A DNA stretch of 64,000 bases from Psychrosphaera haliotis (lineage in GTDB: Bacteria; Pseudomonadota; Gammaproteobacteria; Enterobacterales; Alteromonadaceae): NCBI RefSeq assembly GCF_009728465.1, contig NZ_WOCD01000003.1, positions 620,001 through 684,000 of the forward strand, given 5' to 3'. This document shows positions 27,506 to 36,606 of this stretch, piece after piece. The number at the start of each line of letters is the position of its first letter. The stretch's first letter is position 1. The notes beneath the pieces were generated by a model. It was not told where the DNA came from. It ran no database searches and was given only the letters and a program-made list of their open reading frames with translations. The position numbers and the translations under genes were made by a program.

Positions 27506-29143
27506 ATGTTCTCAAAAGGCGCTAAATCGCACTTCGCGCTAGCTGTTGTATTAATGGCTTCACTACTTCAGGCATGCTCAGGCGGTGGCTCTAGCGATTC
27601 CGCAGAGGTAGACCCTAATACGGTGTCGATAGGTGGTACTATTGAAGGATTAGCAGGAAAAATAACTGTTAGCATCAACGACAATGAAGAGGCTCTTGAT
27701 ACTAATGGAAATTTCACCTTCAGCACTAGAGTTACGATACAAGAAGACTTTGTTATCCGGCTTGTTAATGCTCCGACAGGGTTGGTTTGCAGCATCGAGA
27801 ACAGTACTGGTACAGCAACCGCTAACATTTCAAATGTCGCTATCAGTTGTTCGGGACTTGAAGCCCGCGCGTATAGTTTAAATAACCTCGGCTTTTCAGA
27901 AGAACCACCGTCAGTATTGACTTTTGCTTTCCATTTGGTAAACCGGATTACCGGTAAAGCCATTGAAAATTTAACAACTGATAATGTAACTGACTATTTA
28001 ATTGTTACTGAAAATCAGCTACCAATATCTAAAACTGAGTCATTTTTAGAAGTTGATCCACTTGTGGGTCTAAATGCAACGTACACAACGGTTTTTGCAA
28101 TCGACATTAGTGCATCACTTACGCAAGCAAACCTTGCACAGGTTGTCTCTAGTATTAAGAGCAGTGTTACTGACGCGAATGGCAATTCGTTACTTGAAGC
28201 GAATCAACGGATTTCAATTTTTACATTTGATAGCACAATTGAACATGTTCTTGAACCGTCACAAGACATCCAAAGCATCTTTGATGCACTAGATAATATC
28301 GAAGTTGGTGGAAATAGTACGAATCTATTTGGTGCCATTAAACAAAGCGCTGACAGTTGGACTAATGAAGTGTCCTCAGATTTAATCAGTTATGGTAGCT
28401 TGATCTTATTCACCGACGGTAATGACAACTCGGAGCTAGTATCAAAAGATGAAGCCTTAAGCTCAGTCGCCAGCAAAGATGTGTACTTTATCGTGTTAGG
28501 CAACGAGTCAAATACTGAAACGTTGGCTGAGTTTACTCCTGAATCCAATATCTTTTCTATAGAAAACTTTAACCAATTAAATACCGTATTGAACTCAGCA
28601 TTAGATTTCGCAAAAAGTTATGAGAATGGTTTATATATTCTTAGTTACGCTACGCCTAAAAGAGCTGGCAACCATCTTTTGAGCATTGCGCCAAATGATG
28701 ACTTTGATTGTAATACCAGTGTTAATGATGCCGAAACTCAGCAAATGTCTGATACGGGTTTAATTAGCGACTGTACTGACAGCGTAAGCCATAACTTCGA
28801 TGCAAGCGGCTACACTGACATTGCACCACAGTTAGAACTAAGTGGTGTTAAAACAACAATATCAACATCAACGGACTGGCAAGCTCGTGTTCGATGGACA
28901 AATTCAGACATTGACTTAAAGTGGCAAATTGAAAGTTGCAAAGGCAATATTTCATATACTTTGAGTGATGACAAAAAAATCGCAACGTTTGAAAGGCAAG
29001 TAGATGAGTTTAGTATGGTGTATATCAAAGTGACTGACGCAAACTCTGCGATTAGTGAAGAAGGTTACCTACAAATGTCTAGTACTGAAGGCGACTTCAA
29101 ATTAGTTAAAAATCAACGTAATAGTGATTTATGTAATCGTTAG
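27506..29143 (+). CDS. VWA-domain lipoprotein
   Basis: The 545-residue protein has a lipoprotein signal peptide with lipobox LLQAC (Cys near 24) followed by GGGSSDS, so it is probably lipid-anchored. A short beta domain (about 40-125) precedes a von Willebrand A domain (about 175-375). The metal site is intact: DISAS near residue 200, the Thr in GGNSTNLFGA and Asp in LFTDGNDNSE. A C-terminal beta-rich domain with several Cys follows (ESCKGNIS, the final DLCN). VWA domains bind protein partners through Mg. Ligand and function are unknown. Its last 15 bases overlap the convergent NRDE gene. Confidence 0.8.
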   Translation: MFSKGAKSHFALAVVLMASLLQACSGGGSSDSAEVDPNTVSIGGTIEGLAGKITVSINDNEEALDTNGNFTFSTRVTIQEDFVIRLVNAPTGLVCSIENSTGTATANISNVAISCSGLEARAYSLNNLGFSEEPPSVLTFAFHLVNRITGKAIENLTTDNVTDYLIVTENQLPISKTESFLEVDPLVGLNATYTTVFAIDISASLTQANLAQVVSSIKSSVTDANGNSLLEANQRISIFTFDSTIEHVLEPSQDIQSIFDALDNIEVGGNSTNLFGAIKQSADSWTNEVSSDLISYGSLILFTDGNDNSELVSKDEALSSVASKDVYFIVLGNESNTETLAEFTPESNIFSIENFNQLNTVLNSALDFAKSYENGLYILSYATPKRAGNHLLSIAPNDDFDCNTSVNDAETQQMSDTGLISDCTDSVSHNFDASGYTDIAPQLELSGVKTTISTSTDWQARVRWTNSDIDLKWQIESCKGNISYTLSDDKKIATFERQVDEFSMVYIKVTDANSAISEEGYLQMSSTEGDFKLVKNQRNSDLCNR

Positions 29144-29851
29144 GGATTTAAAAATAGGTTGGGCTAGGTTAGCTTCACATGGTTGACCTGGCCAATATTT
29201 GAATTCAATATTCTTCTGGTTTATCTCAATAACGGTCATGGATTGGCTGCAAGCTTCAGCTCTGTGCATGCAAAAACTATAAGCTCTATCACCATCAACT
29301 TCTGGCTCATGAGCACGGTGCAGTTTAATAATATCATCAACAAAACTTATCTTCTGGCTCTTGGCGAATTCAGATCGCAACGTTTTTATTTTCTCTACCT
29401 CGGGGTGTCCTGAAGAGTATAGTTGCTCAGGGAGCGTCTCCTTCTGTAGGAGTTTGTCGCCATTAAAGTGCCACAAAAATTGGTCATTTAAGCTAATGAC
29501 ACATAAATAAAAAGGCTGGCTTTGGTGGTAAGGCCAAGTATTAATAATATCCTCAGCGTCAGCTAATGTAGCGCATTCTGCAAGTTTTTGAATTAATGCA
29601 CCTCGAGATACTAACTTATCACTCATTGGCTTCATATTGCCCTGGTAATCATTTAGCAGGCAAAATACCATTCCTTTATTATTGGCCGATATCCAACTTC
29701 CTTTGCCAACCGGGTCTACGGGCATTAAATACTCTACCCCAGCTTTCGAAAAACGTTGTGGTGGTAAAGCTTTTGCCCTTAATACAGATTCGTCTCGTGT
29801 GAAAACAAGACCAATACTACCGCCGAATTTACGCCAATTTAGACTGCACAT
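29129..29851 (-). CDS. NRDE / TANGO2-like family protein
   Basis: The 240-residue protein from the ATG at 29851 begins MCSLNWRKFGGSIGLVFTRDES, matching the NRDE family start in which Cys2 may be an N-terminal nucleophile. It continues with LPPQRF, a GKGSWISANNKGMVFCLLNDY segment and further conserved strands. The frame runs further upstream, but the Cys2 start fits the family. It overlaps the DinB-like gene stop by 23 bases, so the two are coupled. Its biochemical role is not established for bacteria. Confidence 0.7.
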   Translation of the reverse strand: MCSLNWRKFGGSIGLVFTRDESVLRAKALPPQRFSKAGVEYLMPVDPVGKGSWISANNKGMVFCLLNDYQGNMKPMSDKLVSRGALIQKLAECATLADAEDIINTWPYHQSQPFYLCVISLNDQFLWHFNGDKLLQKETLPEQLYSSGHPEVEKIKTLRSEFAKSQKISFVDDIIKLHRAHEPEVDGDRAYSFCMHRAEACSQSMTVIEINQKNIEFKYWPGQPCEANLAQPIFKSLTIT

Positions 29852-30347
29852 TACTCTCAAACACTCTTGTTGATGCCGCTTTACCAAACGAATCATCGAT
29901 TGATAATCCAATTGAAGTAGACAATAGCTTAATAATAGCCATGTGGTGCGTGGTGTGGCTGTACAAAAATAATAACTCACGTGCTAGTGAACTGTTCACT
30001 TCAGAGGGCGATATAGCAGGGTTTGTTGTGCATAAAACAACAACGTTTTTGTCGGCTTGTATGCCACATAATATTTGTATAACAGACTTTATTTGACCTG
30101 TTGCTGCTGACCTAGACGATTGAACAGTTTGATCTCGTTTTCGATCGTCGTAATCTATGAGCGAATTTGTGGTAAGAACAGATTGATAATGTTCGATAAT
30201 GTGCCGCACGTGCGCGCCCATTGAAGAGCCGTGGTTAGTTGGGACATTCTGATATTGAATAGAATCTAACGACGTTAAAAAGGTAAGTAACTGATTTAAA
30301 ACTTGTACATTGTCTTCACTGATTTGCTGTATCGAATCCATAGGCAT
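29829..30347 (-). CDS. DinB-like four-helix protein
   Basis: The 172-residue protein is helical and carries the three spaced histidines of the DinB/YfiT-like metal-binding fold: HVRHIIEHYQSV near residue 47 and SHTTHHMAIIKLL near 133. Members bind a divalent metal; some are thiol-dependent transferases, most are uncharacterised. The gene precedes and overlaps the NRDE-like gene, suggesting a two-gene unit. It is not related to the DinB polymerase (Pol IV). Confidence 0.7.
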   Translation of the reverse strand: MPMDSIQQISEDNVQVLNQLLTFLTSLDSIQYQNVPTNHGSSMGAHVRHIIEHYQSVLTTNSLIDYDDRKRDQTVQSSRSAATGQIKSVIQILCGIQADKNVVVLCTTNPAISPSEVNSSLARELLFLYSHTTHHMAIIKLLSTSIGLSIDDSFGKAASTRVFESNVQSKLA

Positions 30348-30438
30348 CCATAATTGGGTTTTACTGGACCATTAGAACTTCAAAACAACGAATAAATTTC
30401 AGTAGCGTTAAATTATATGTCCAACGCTACCTAATAAT

Positions 30439-30918
30439 TTATCGACCTGCGTGTTTCATAAGCCTTTCTTTTTGTCTGCCCCAGTCTCTGTCTTTGATAT
30501 CTGAACGCTTATCTTGGCTATGTTTACCTTTTGCTAAATGGAATTCCACTTTTACCCAGCTTTTTTTCCAATACATTGCTGTTGCTATAAGGGTATAACC
30601 TTGACGTTCAACGGCACCAACCAACTCCATAATTTCGCGTTTTTTAAGTAACAGTTTTCTGTACCTAGTTGGTTCGCAAACAACGTGGCTTGATGCCTGA
30701 TTTAAAGGCTGAATTTCAGCATTTAATAAAAATACTTCGCCATCTTTTAAAAATACGTAGGTATCCGAAATATTTACTTTACCTTCTCGGATACTTTTTA
30801 CTTCCCATCCTTGCAGCTCCACGCCCGCTTCAAACTTCTTATCAAGCTGATACTCATGGCGAGCTTTTTTGTTCAATGCAATTGTATTAGATGGTGTTTT
30901 TGGTTTTTTCTTAGCCAT
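30439..30918 (-). CDS. smpB: SsrA-binding protein SmpB
   Basis: RNA-binding partner of tmRNA in trans-translation rescue of stalled ribosomes. The 159-residue protein has the full oligonucleotide-binding barrel: [41 protein letters not shown] and [11 protein letters not shown]. The C-terminal tail ([15 protein letters not shown]) enters the ribosomal mRNA channel. The tmRNA gene itself is not in this window. The gene is divergent from ratA, as in many gammaproteobacteria. Confidence 0.96.
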   Translation of the reverse strand: MAKKKPKTPSNTIALNKKARHEYQLDKKFEAGVELQGWEVKSIREGKVNISDTYVFLKDGEVFLLNAEIQPLNQASSHVVCEPTRYRKLLLKKREIMELVGAVERQGYTLIATAMYWKKSWVKVEFHLAKGKHSQDKRSDIKDRDWGRQKERLMKHAGR

Positions 30919-31027
30919 AATTACTTCTTTGTTAGTTCTCCATCGATTATAACCATTTATAGGTTATTTTCTATGTAAGTTTGTTAGAATAAACCTTAAC
31001 GAGTGTTAAAAACGATAAGTAGGGTCC

Positions 31028-31461
31028 ATGCCAAAGCTTTCACGCAGCGCGTTAGTCATGTATAGCTGCGATCAAATGTATAATTTAGTTAATGATATAG
31101 AGTCATATCCTCAGTTTATACCTAATTGTGCTGATGCCACTTGTAAAGTCTTGTCGAGCACAGAAAACTAGAAGGCTCGTTGTTAATTAACAAAGCTGGC
31201 ATCAGTAAATGGTTTACCACTAAAAATGAATTGGTGTCTAACCGGGTTATCAATATGACATTAGTTAACGGCCCTTTCAAATATTTAACTGGTAGCTGGA
31301 CCTTCACTGAGCTCGACTCTGATGCTTGTAAAGTTGAACTCGAACTAGACTTTGAATTCTCTTCAAAAATGATTGAGCTCGCTTTTGGCAAGATATTTAC
31401 GCACGTAACAACAAGTATGGTCACTGCATTCACACAAAGAGCAAAACAAGTTTATGTCTAA
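31028..31461 (+). pseudogene. ratA: Ribosome association toxin RatA / START-domain protein, frame broken at 31169
   Basis: The product is a SRPBCC/START fold protein linked to ubiquinone delivery (Coq10-like) and, in E. coli, to ribosome subunit association. The ATG at 31028 gives MPKLSRSALVMYSCDQMYNL, NDIESYPQFIPNC and so on, then a TAG after TEN. One A added in the GAAAAC run at about 31165-31170 restores TEKLEGSLLINKAGISKWFTT and continues to KQVYV, 144 residues, full family length. The break removes all but the first third, so in the given sequence the gene is not functional. The downstream ratB overlaps its last eight bases. Sequencing error is most likely. Confidence 0.88.
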
Positions 31462-31801
31462 CATGATTACAATTGAAGTGGCATACGCCCTTCCTGAAAA
31501 ACAATCCCTTTTGCAATTGCAAGTCGATGCTGCGTCTACTGTTGAGCAAGCCATTGATAAGAGTGGGATTATGACAAGCCACCCAGAAATAGATTTGGCT
31601 GCGCTAAAAGTTGGGATATGGTCAAAAACTTGTAAGCTTGAAGCTAGCTTAAAGGATGGTGATCGAATCGAAATTTATCGACCTCTTATTGCCGACCCTA
31701 AAGAAGTCCGTAAGCGCCGTGCAGAAAAAGCTGTGCAAGAAGGCCGAGCTGATAAAGTAACTGGTGGCCGACCAAACCCTCGTAAAAAAGCCGAAGATTA
31801 A
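31454..31801 (+). CDS. ratB: RatB/RnfH family ubiquitin-like protein
   Basis: The 115-residue protein belongs to the RnfH family, a beta-grasp fold like MoaD/ThiS but without the terminal Gly-Gly. Visible are ITIEVAYALPEKQSLLQLQV at the start, the conserved VGIWSKTCKLEASLKDGDRIEIYRPL core and a basic tail. It overlaps ratA by eight bases, the usual ratA-ratB (yfjG-yfjF) pair. Its role is not settled. The last codons overlap the terminator hairpin of the convergent bamE. Confidence 0.9.
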   Translation: MSNMITIEVAYALPEKQSLLQLQVDAASTVEQAIDKSGIMTSHPEIDLAALKVGIWSKTCKLEASLKDGDRIEIYRPLIADPKEVRKRRAEKAVQEGRADKVTGGRPNPRKKAED

Positions 31802-31810
31802 CTTCGGCTT
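31784..31810 (-). terminator. Intrinsic terminator of bamE, inside the ratB 3' end
   Basis: A nine-base perfect stem (AAGCCGAAG 31788-31796, CTTCGGCTT 31802-31810) with a five-base loop, followed on the minus strand by six T. It lies within the last codons and stop of ratB. Confidence 0.82.
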
Positions 31811-31828
31811 AACATAGCTATAAAGAGG

Positions 31829-32176
31829 TTACTCAGCGTCTAGTGGCGTATCGAAGTTTTCTGGTTTGTCAAAGTCCCCAGAAACCTTACTTAAATTGTC
31901 CCCAGTAAAATGAACTACAATCTCTTTTCTGAGCAATTCATCTGTTTTACCTACGCGTCTTGTATAAACATAGTGCCAATCATCGTCACGAAATGCATTA
32001 CTAACGACTGGTGTGCCTAAAACAAATTTAACCTGCTCTTTGGTCATATTCACACGAAGTTTATCCACATCTCTTTGGTTTAGGTAATTCCCCTGAACGA
32101 TGTCATATTTATAAACCCAGCTACTGCAGCCTGAAAGAACCCCAAGGGCCAATAAAACTAATAAAATTTGCTTCAT
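31829..32176 (-). CDS. bamE: Outer membrane protein assembly factor BamE
   Basis: Small outer-membrane lipoprotein of the BAM complex that folds beta-barrel proteins. The 115-residue product has a signal peptide with lipobox VLSGC (Cys near 17). It also has the SmpA/OmlA fold segments YDIVQGNYLNQRDVDKLRVNMTKEQVKFVLGTP and WHYVYTRR. It is convergent with ratA-ratB, the conserved arrangement. Confidence 0.94.
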   Translation of the reverse strand: MKQILLVLLALGVLSGCSSWVYKYDIVQGNYLNQRDVDKLRVNMTKEQVKFVLGTPVVSNAFRDDDWHYVYTRRVGKTDELLRKEIVVHFTGDNLSKVSGDFDKPENFDTPLDAE

Positions 32177-32304
32177 GTAATTACTACTTCATAAGATTAA
32201 AAGGTTGTTGCTATTGGAATCATCCTTTAGCAAAAAGTTCCATCATACTAGCAGATAAAATTCTGTTAGGTAAGACGGAACTCATGCTAAAACCCTAATA
32301 GGCC

Positions 32305-33510
32305 TTACATAGAGGCTGCTACGGCTTCTACTTTTTTCCAAACGCGCATAAAGTTACCCGACAAGATTTTCTTTATTTCTTGCTCTGTATAGCCTCGGTT
32401 TAATAAACCTTGTACTAAGTGAGGGAAATAAGACACATCTTTTAAGTCTCTTGGTAACGAATCGCCCACACCATCAAAGTCAGAGCCGATACCTACGTAA
32501 TCAATGCCCACTAGATTCTTAACATGATCAATGTGATCCAAAACAGTTTCTAATGACGCAAACGGATACGGTTTTGCTTTACGGTGTGCTTCTGCGATTT
32601 CATTCGCTTTTGGATCACCCCATTTAACGCCAGCGGCTTCAAATTTCTTAGATAGGTCATCTTGCCAATCACGCGTTTCTTGAGATACAAAACTAGAACC
32701 AAAGTTAATTTGAATAACGCCGCCATTTTTAGCGAGGGCCTTAATCATTTTGTCGTCCATGTTACGTTCAAAACCTGGCGTGAATTTTCGTAATGATGAA
32801 TGAGAAGCTATCGCAGGCGCTTTAGTTATCTCCATTGCTTGATAAAACGCAGCGTCTGAAACGTGCGATATATCAACCATGACACCCAATTTATTCATTT
32901 CAACGACAAGTTCTTTGCCAAACGGGCTTAAACCTTTCCAGTTACGACGAAGGTCATATGACGAATCTGAAATGTGATTTGAAAGAGAGTGTGCAAGAGT
33001 GATGTAACGGATACCGCGGTCATAAAACATTTTTAAATTATCAAGACTACCGGCAACAGGACTTCCGTTTTCCATGCCCATTGGTAACGAAATAAGACCT
33101 TTTTTAAAATGCTCTTCAACATCAGAAGTCGAATACGCTACGGCAAACTTATCAGGTGCTCTATTAGCAATTGCTTCTACGGAGTCTATAAGTTGATGAG
33201 CTAATTGAACCCCATAGTCTTTACCTGGCGCCTCAAGCGTTGCAGGTAAGTAAATAGACATAAATGGCGCGTTAAGGCCGCCTTTTTTTGCTCTTGGATA
33301 ATCGAAGTCGCCTTTTTCTGTAGCGACCGTTACGTCTTCCCAGCGTTTATTTATACGAAAAGGAACATCAATATGACTATCTACAATTATTGTATTTTGA
33401 GCGATATCTTTTGCTTTTTTCGATACTTCAATAGCGTGAGCAGATTGTGCAGAGCATAAAGCAGATAAAGCTAAAGCTGCGGTTAATGCAGAAAGAGTGA
33501 ACGACTTCAT
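32305..33510 (-). CDS. Secreted M19 (membrane-type) dipeptidase
   Basis: Zinc dipeptidase related to renal dipeptidase, with a signal peptide (cut near AQSAHA) and so probably periplasmic. From the ATG at 33510, behind AGGGA, it is 401 residues; the frame extends 14 codons upstream without a ribosome site. Metal ligands are visible: DSHIDVP near residue 45, the bridging Glu in GMENG near 147, VDISHVSD and ASHSS for two His, and IGSDFDG near the end. It probably hydrolyses dipeptides taken up from degraded protein, which would fit the subtilase in this window (inference). Confidence 0.9.
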   Translation of the reverse strand: MKSFTLSALTAALALSALCSAQSAHAIEVSKKAKDIAQNTIIVDSHIDVPFRINKRWEDVTVATEKGDFDYPRAKKGGLNAPFMSIYLPATLEAPGKDYGVQLAHQLIDSVEAIANRAPDKFAVAYSTSDVEEHFKKGLISLPMGMENGSPVAGSLDNLKMFYDRGIRYITLAHSLSNHISDSSYDLRRNWKGLSPFGKELVVEMNKLGVMVDISHVSDAAFYQAMEITKAPAIASHSSLRKFTPGFERNMDDKMIKALAKNGGVIQINFGSSFVSQETRDWQDDLSKKFEAAGVKWGDPKANEIAEAHRKAKPYPFASLETVLDHIDHVKNLVGIDYVGIGSDFDGVGDSLPRDLKDVSYFPHLVQGLLNRGYTEQEIKKILSGNFMRVWKKVEAVAASM

Positions 33511-33588
33511 AGGGATCCCTTTTGTTTTTATTGGTTCATTTCTAGCTTTCATTTAAACACTTTTAAAAACGATATGGAACAACCTTAC

Positions 33589-34167
33589 TTAATCAAAGCG
33601 AATACCATCTACATAGTTGAAAAAGAAATAATCGGTAATGTCAGAACTTGCTCCAACAACAGGAATAATTAGGTTATTTTCATCTTTTAGTTCTAATTGT
33701 AAGCAGATTTTTCCATTTCTAATTTTGAGCTTAGGTGTAATAAACCAAGTTTTACTATGTGTAACCTGCTGCATTTCATTATCAAAGTCATAAGCTTCAA
33801 TTCGATTTAATATGAACTCACTGATAATGATGTTTGCTCGACTCTGAAACATCGCGCCTTTTATCTTTCCCTTTGCAGGTAGCAGTTTAATTTTAGGCTT
33901 GTCTTCCCCTGAATATATTGAGGTTTCTAGCTTGTCATAAATAAGGTTTATTTCTTTTTCAATTTGAAGGTAGTATTGCAGGCGGACAAAAAACGGGTCA
34001 AGTAAGTCAGTGGGAGACTCGCTCGCTCTTCTTTCAGCTTCTTTTTCATAAGCCTTCTCATGCGGAACTTCGGTAATGTTGTATACCACTTTTGTTATAA
34101 CAACAGGTTCAGTTGACTGACAACCAACCACAGTTAATAACAACATAGCCATCACAACTTTACGCAT
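33589..34167 (-). CDS. Lipoprotein of unknown function
   Basis: The 192-residue protein has a short signal peptide with lipobox TVVGC (Cys near 16) and no domain I recognise. A charged helical stretch (about 40-80, rich in Glu, Lys and Arg) is followed by a beta-rich half ending FFFNYVDGIRFD. It is the last of four lipoprotein genes in the same direction, 12 bases after a FlgO-like gene, so it probably belongs to the same complex or process. Confidence 0.6.
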   Translation of the reverse strand: MRKVVMAMLLLTVVGCQSTEPVVITKVVYNITEVPHEKAYEKEAERRASESPTDLLDPFFVRLQYYLQIEKEINLIYDKLETSIYSGEDKPKIKLLPAKGKIKGAMFQSRANIIISEFILNRIEAYDFDNEMQQVTHSKTWFITPKLKIRNGKICLQLELKDENNLIIPVVGASSDITDYFFFNYVDGIRFD

Positions 34168-34179
34168 AATATCGCCTAA

Positions 34180-34971
34180 CTAAAGCACTGTATGTTTAGC
34201 GCCAGGAGGGATCACCGTATCTAATACAAAATAAGGTATAAAGCCTGACGCGGTTGAAATTATCCACTTATTATCAAAATCAACGACTCTAGCATTAATT
34301 AACAAACCCGTTTGTTGATACATCACTGTGCCTGTAAGGACATGAGTGATTGATTCGCTTGAAGTAAGCTTGTTGGCATCACGAGAAAACACAAAGTCTC
34401 CTTGTGGCGTAATGGACACGGTATTTTTTACTTTATAATCTGCTACCGTAAAGCCATTTTGAAATAAGTGCGTGGTAAAGTGCTCCGAAACAATATTGCC
34501 AACTGGCGTGATCGTAGCTAAGTCGTTAGTGAAATCGACAAATGATGTGACGCCCACTATGACATGCTTTGCATCTTTTGAAACATTACTTATTAAACTC
34601 GCTGATATTTGCTCAATATATTCACTCAATAAAACAGAGTGTTGATTGCCTGTTAACGTGTGGTTAGCAATATAAGCACTTTCAGACTCCATAGTAGATG
34701 CAGACGAGTAATTAGATCTTTGTCTCTCAGCGAAATTGTCAGGTTTATTAGTGCGAACAATTGGAGTCTCAATAGTTTCAGTCGTTGTGTCAGCACCATA
34801 CCCGTTTATACTTTTAGGACAGTCAATAATTTGCCCTCTTGGGTTCATGCAAACATTTTCTTCTTTAACCTGCACAATAGGCTTTGGTTGTTCCGTAAAT
34901 GAACACGCCGATAGTAAAGCTAACCCGCTAACATAAAGTAGCACTCTAACATTTGATTTTTTCGATATCAT
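34180..34971 (-). CDS. FlgO-like lipoprotein (paralogue 1)
   Basis: The 263-residue protein has lipobox LLSAC (Cys near 22), a low-complexity region, and a FlgO-type domain (about 115-255). It shows VGVTSFVDF, a helix ending in VSEHFTTHLF, FSRDANKL, VLTGTV and LLINARVVDFDNK. FlgO of Vibrio is an outer-membrane lipoprotein needed for normal flagella. No flagellar gene is nearby, so here the role is open. It shares this domain with the next two genes upstream; see the separate finding. Confidence 0.75.
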   Translation of the reverse strand: MISKKSNVRVLLYVSGLALLSACSFTEQPKPIVQVKEENVCMNPRGQIIDCPKSINGYGADTTTETIETPIVRTNKPDNFAERQRSNYSSASTMESESAYIANHTLTGNQHSVLLSEYIEQISASLISNVSKDAKHVIVGVTSFVDFTNDLATITPVGNIVSEHFTTHLFQNGFTVADYKVKNTVSITPQGDFVFSRDANKLTSSESITHVLTGTVMYQQTGLLINARVVDFDNKWIISTASGFIPYFVLDTVIPPGAKHTVL

Positions 34972-34996
34972 AACGACTCACCTAACAAGATGTTGT

Positions 34997-35800
34997 TTAA
35001 TCTACGTTTCGCTCAGAAGATACAACTGGTATACCATCATTAAAGCCGCTCGAAGTTAATTGGTTAACGACATTATTAGGCAAAAAACCTTGTGCCGATG
35101 CGACAACCGCTTTTGAATCAATTCCAACAACACGAGCATTAATCAAATAACCAGTAAGTTGCTTTGTTAACGTTCCAGCAACGGCATATTTGATTGGTAA
35201 GTCACCTTCTAACTCTAAGTAGTCTTTACTAAAAATGAAATCGCCGTCTGGCGTGACGCGCACAAAATCTGTCGTTTTGAAATCTATAACAGGAATACCA
35301 AATTTGTGAACCTCATGGATAAAGCTCTCAGATATTTGCTTGCCTAATATGTCAGAGTACTGAAAGTCACTATCTAACATCACGAAACTCGTTACGGCTA
35401 TAGGCGTACTCGAATTTACGTACTTCATATTAGACACTAAGTCTTGCATTAACCCACGAACGTAAAAGTTGATGTTTTTATCACGACCACCACGGTTAGG
35501 TTGTTGCTTGCCCATTTCATTCATTTTTCCCAACAAATGACTGCGGTAGTCATTCTGGAATTTTAAACTCGCATCATTTGCCGTCATTACATTTTCGTTA
35601 TCTAATCTTGGCTTTGGAGCTAATGAAGTCTCTTCGGATTCGCTCACTAATGCGTTTGCAGTCTGATCGTCAGTGCTATCTTCATTAGCGGCCTGCTCAA
35701 CTTTAATATCATCATTGTAAGACTCTTCTACAGACCACTCAGAAATGGATGAACAAGCGGTAATATTAGTCGCTATTATAAGAGGGATTAATTTTTTCAT
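34997..35800 (-). CDS. FlgO-like lipoprotein (paralogue 2)
   Basis: The 267-residue protein has a short signal sequence with Cys near residue 16 (lipobox ITACS), an acidic low-complexity stretch (about 20-75), then a FlgO-type domain: AVTSFVMLDSDFQYSDILG, ISESFIHEV, FIFSKDYLELEG, YAVAGTL and YLINARVVGIDSK. Nine bases separate it from paralogue 3 upstream and 25 from paralogue 1 downstream. It is probably one transcript. Confidence 0.75.
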   Translation of the reverse strand: MKKLIPLIIATNITACSSISEWSVEESYNDDIKVEQAANEDSTDDQTANALVSESEETSLAPKPRLDNENVMTANDASLKFQNDYRSHLLGKMNEMGKQQPNRGGRDKNINFYVRGLMQDLVSNMKYVNSSTPIAVTSFVMLDSDFQYSDILGKQISESFIHEVHKFGIPVIDFKTTDFVRVTPDGDFIFSKDYLELEGDLPIKYAVAGTLTKQLTGYLINARVVGIDSKAVVASAQGFLPNNVVNQLTSSGFNDGIPVVSSERNVD

Positions 35801-35809
35801 GATTTGCTC

Positions 35810-36418
35810 CTAGTATTCGCCACGGTATAGTTTTTCATTTTTCAGCTTCACTTTTTCGTGACTCCACATTGCATTCATTGGTATGTAATCGGTTGCTGCC
35901 GCAACTACCGTTTTATTTGATAAGTCGATTATTCTGGCATTTACCACTAATTCATTTTCTTGCTGAACGTAATGACCAACTAATAGGTAATCGGCGGTAA
36001 TATTATTTTCTAAACTGTTAACATCTCGGCTCATAAATCTATCGGCTTGATCAGAAATAATAACCTGCTTTTGTACTTTAAATTCGGTCACCTTGAGTCC
36101 AGCCTGTGTCAAAAAAGTAACAAAGCTTTCTTGAATTTGAATTCCAAATGGCGAAAGAGACTCATTCTTTTCTTCCGAAAGGGTGTTAGCTGGCAAAAAG
36201 GTGCCGACTAAAATAGGCTGACCAATATTGAAATGGTTTGTTGTATTCAACAATTGTCTAGCGAGTTGTTCAACATGGCCATGAAAAGACGCGCCTGCAC
36301 GCTCAGGCTGATATTGCTCATAACCCTTTTCTACCGGCGGGTTTTGCAGCTCAGCTAAACGTTCAATAGTTGTGCAACCAGACAAAAACAAGGTTAGGAC
36401 GAGTAAAAACTGTTTCAT
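35810..36418 (-). CDS. FlgO-like lipoprotein (paralogue 3, first of operon)
   Basis: The 202-residue protein has lipobox FLSGC (Cys near 15) and a FlgO-type domain over most of its length: LVGTFLPANTL, IQESFVTFLTQAGLKV, FMSRDVNSLENN, YLLVGHYV and LVVNARIIDLSNK. It is the most compact of the three paralogues and the first gene of the four-lipoprotein unit. The next gene starts nine bases later. Confidence 0.75.
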   Translation of the reverse strand: MKQFLLVLTLFLSGCTTIERLAELQNPPVEKGYEQYQPERAGASFHGHVEQLARQLLNTTNHFNIGQPILVGTFLPANTLSEEKNESLSPFGIQIQESFVTFLTQAGLKVTEFKVQKQVIISDQADRFMSRDVNSLENNITADYLLVGHYVQQENELVVNARIIDLSNKTVVAAATDYIPMNAMWSHEKVKLKNEKLYRGEY

Positions 36419-36521
36419 ATTTTTAAACCAACAATAAAGATCTTATTAATTTAAAGCAATATGAATGCCAGTTTACCTTAGGTTAAAGAAAACCTAATAG
36501 GTAAAGGTTTGCCGAGGAGAA

Positions 36522-36597
36522 TGGCGTCCTCTACAGGACTTGAACCTGTATCTAAGGCTTAGGAGGCCCTTGTTCTATCCAGTTGAACTAAGAGGAC
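36522..36597 (-). tRNA. tRNA-Arg (anticodon CCT)
   Basis: 76 bases that fold into a complete cloverleaf on the minus strand: acceptor GTCCTCT/AGAGGAC, D-arm GTTC/GAAC, anticodon stem AGGGC/GCCTT with loop CTCCTAA (anticodon CCT, reading AGG), T-arm ACAGG/CCTGT with loop TTCAAGT, and an encoded CCA end. It lies nine bases after the PAP2 stop on the same strand and about 100 bases from the lipoprotein operon. Confidence 0.95.
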
Positions 36598-36606
36598 TTT
36601 TTATAG

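Noticed and set aside
30402..30430. Inverted repeat GTAGCGTT/AACGCTAC after smpB as a terminator
   Set aside because: The loop is long and there is no T-run on the smpB strand, so I cannot call it a terminator.
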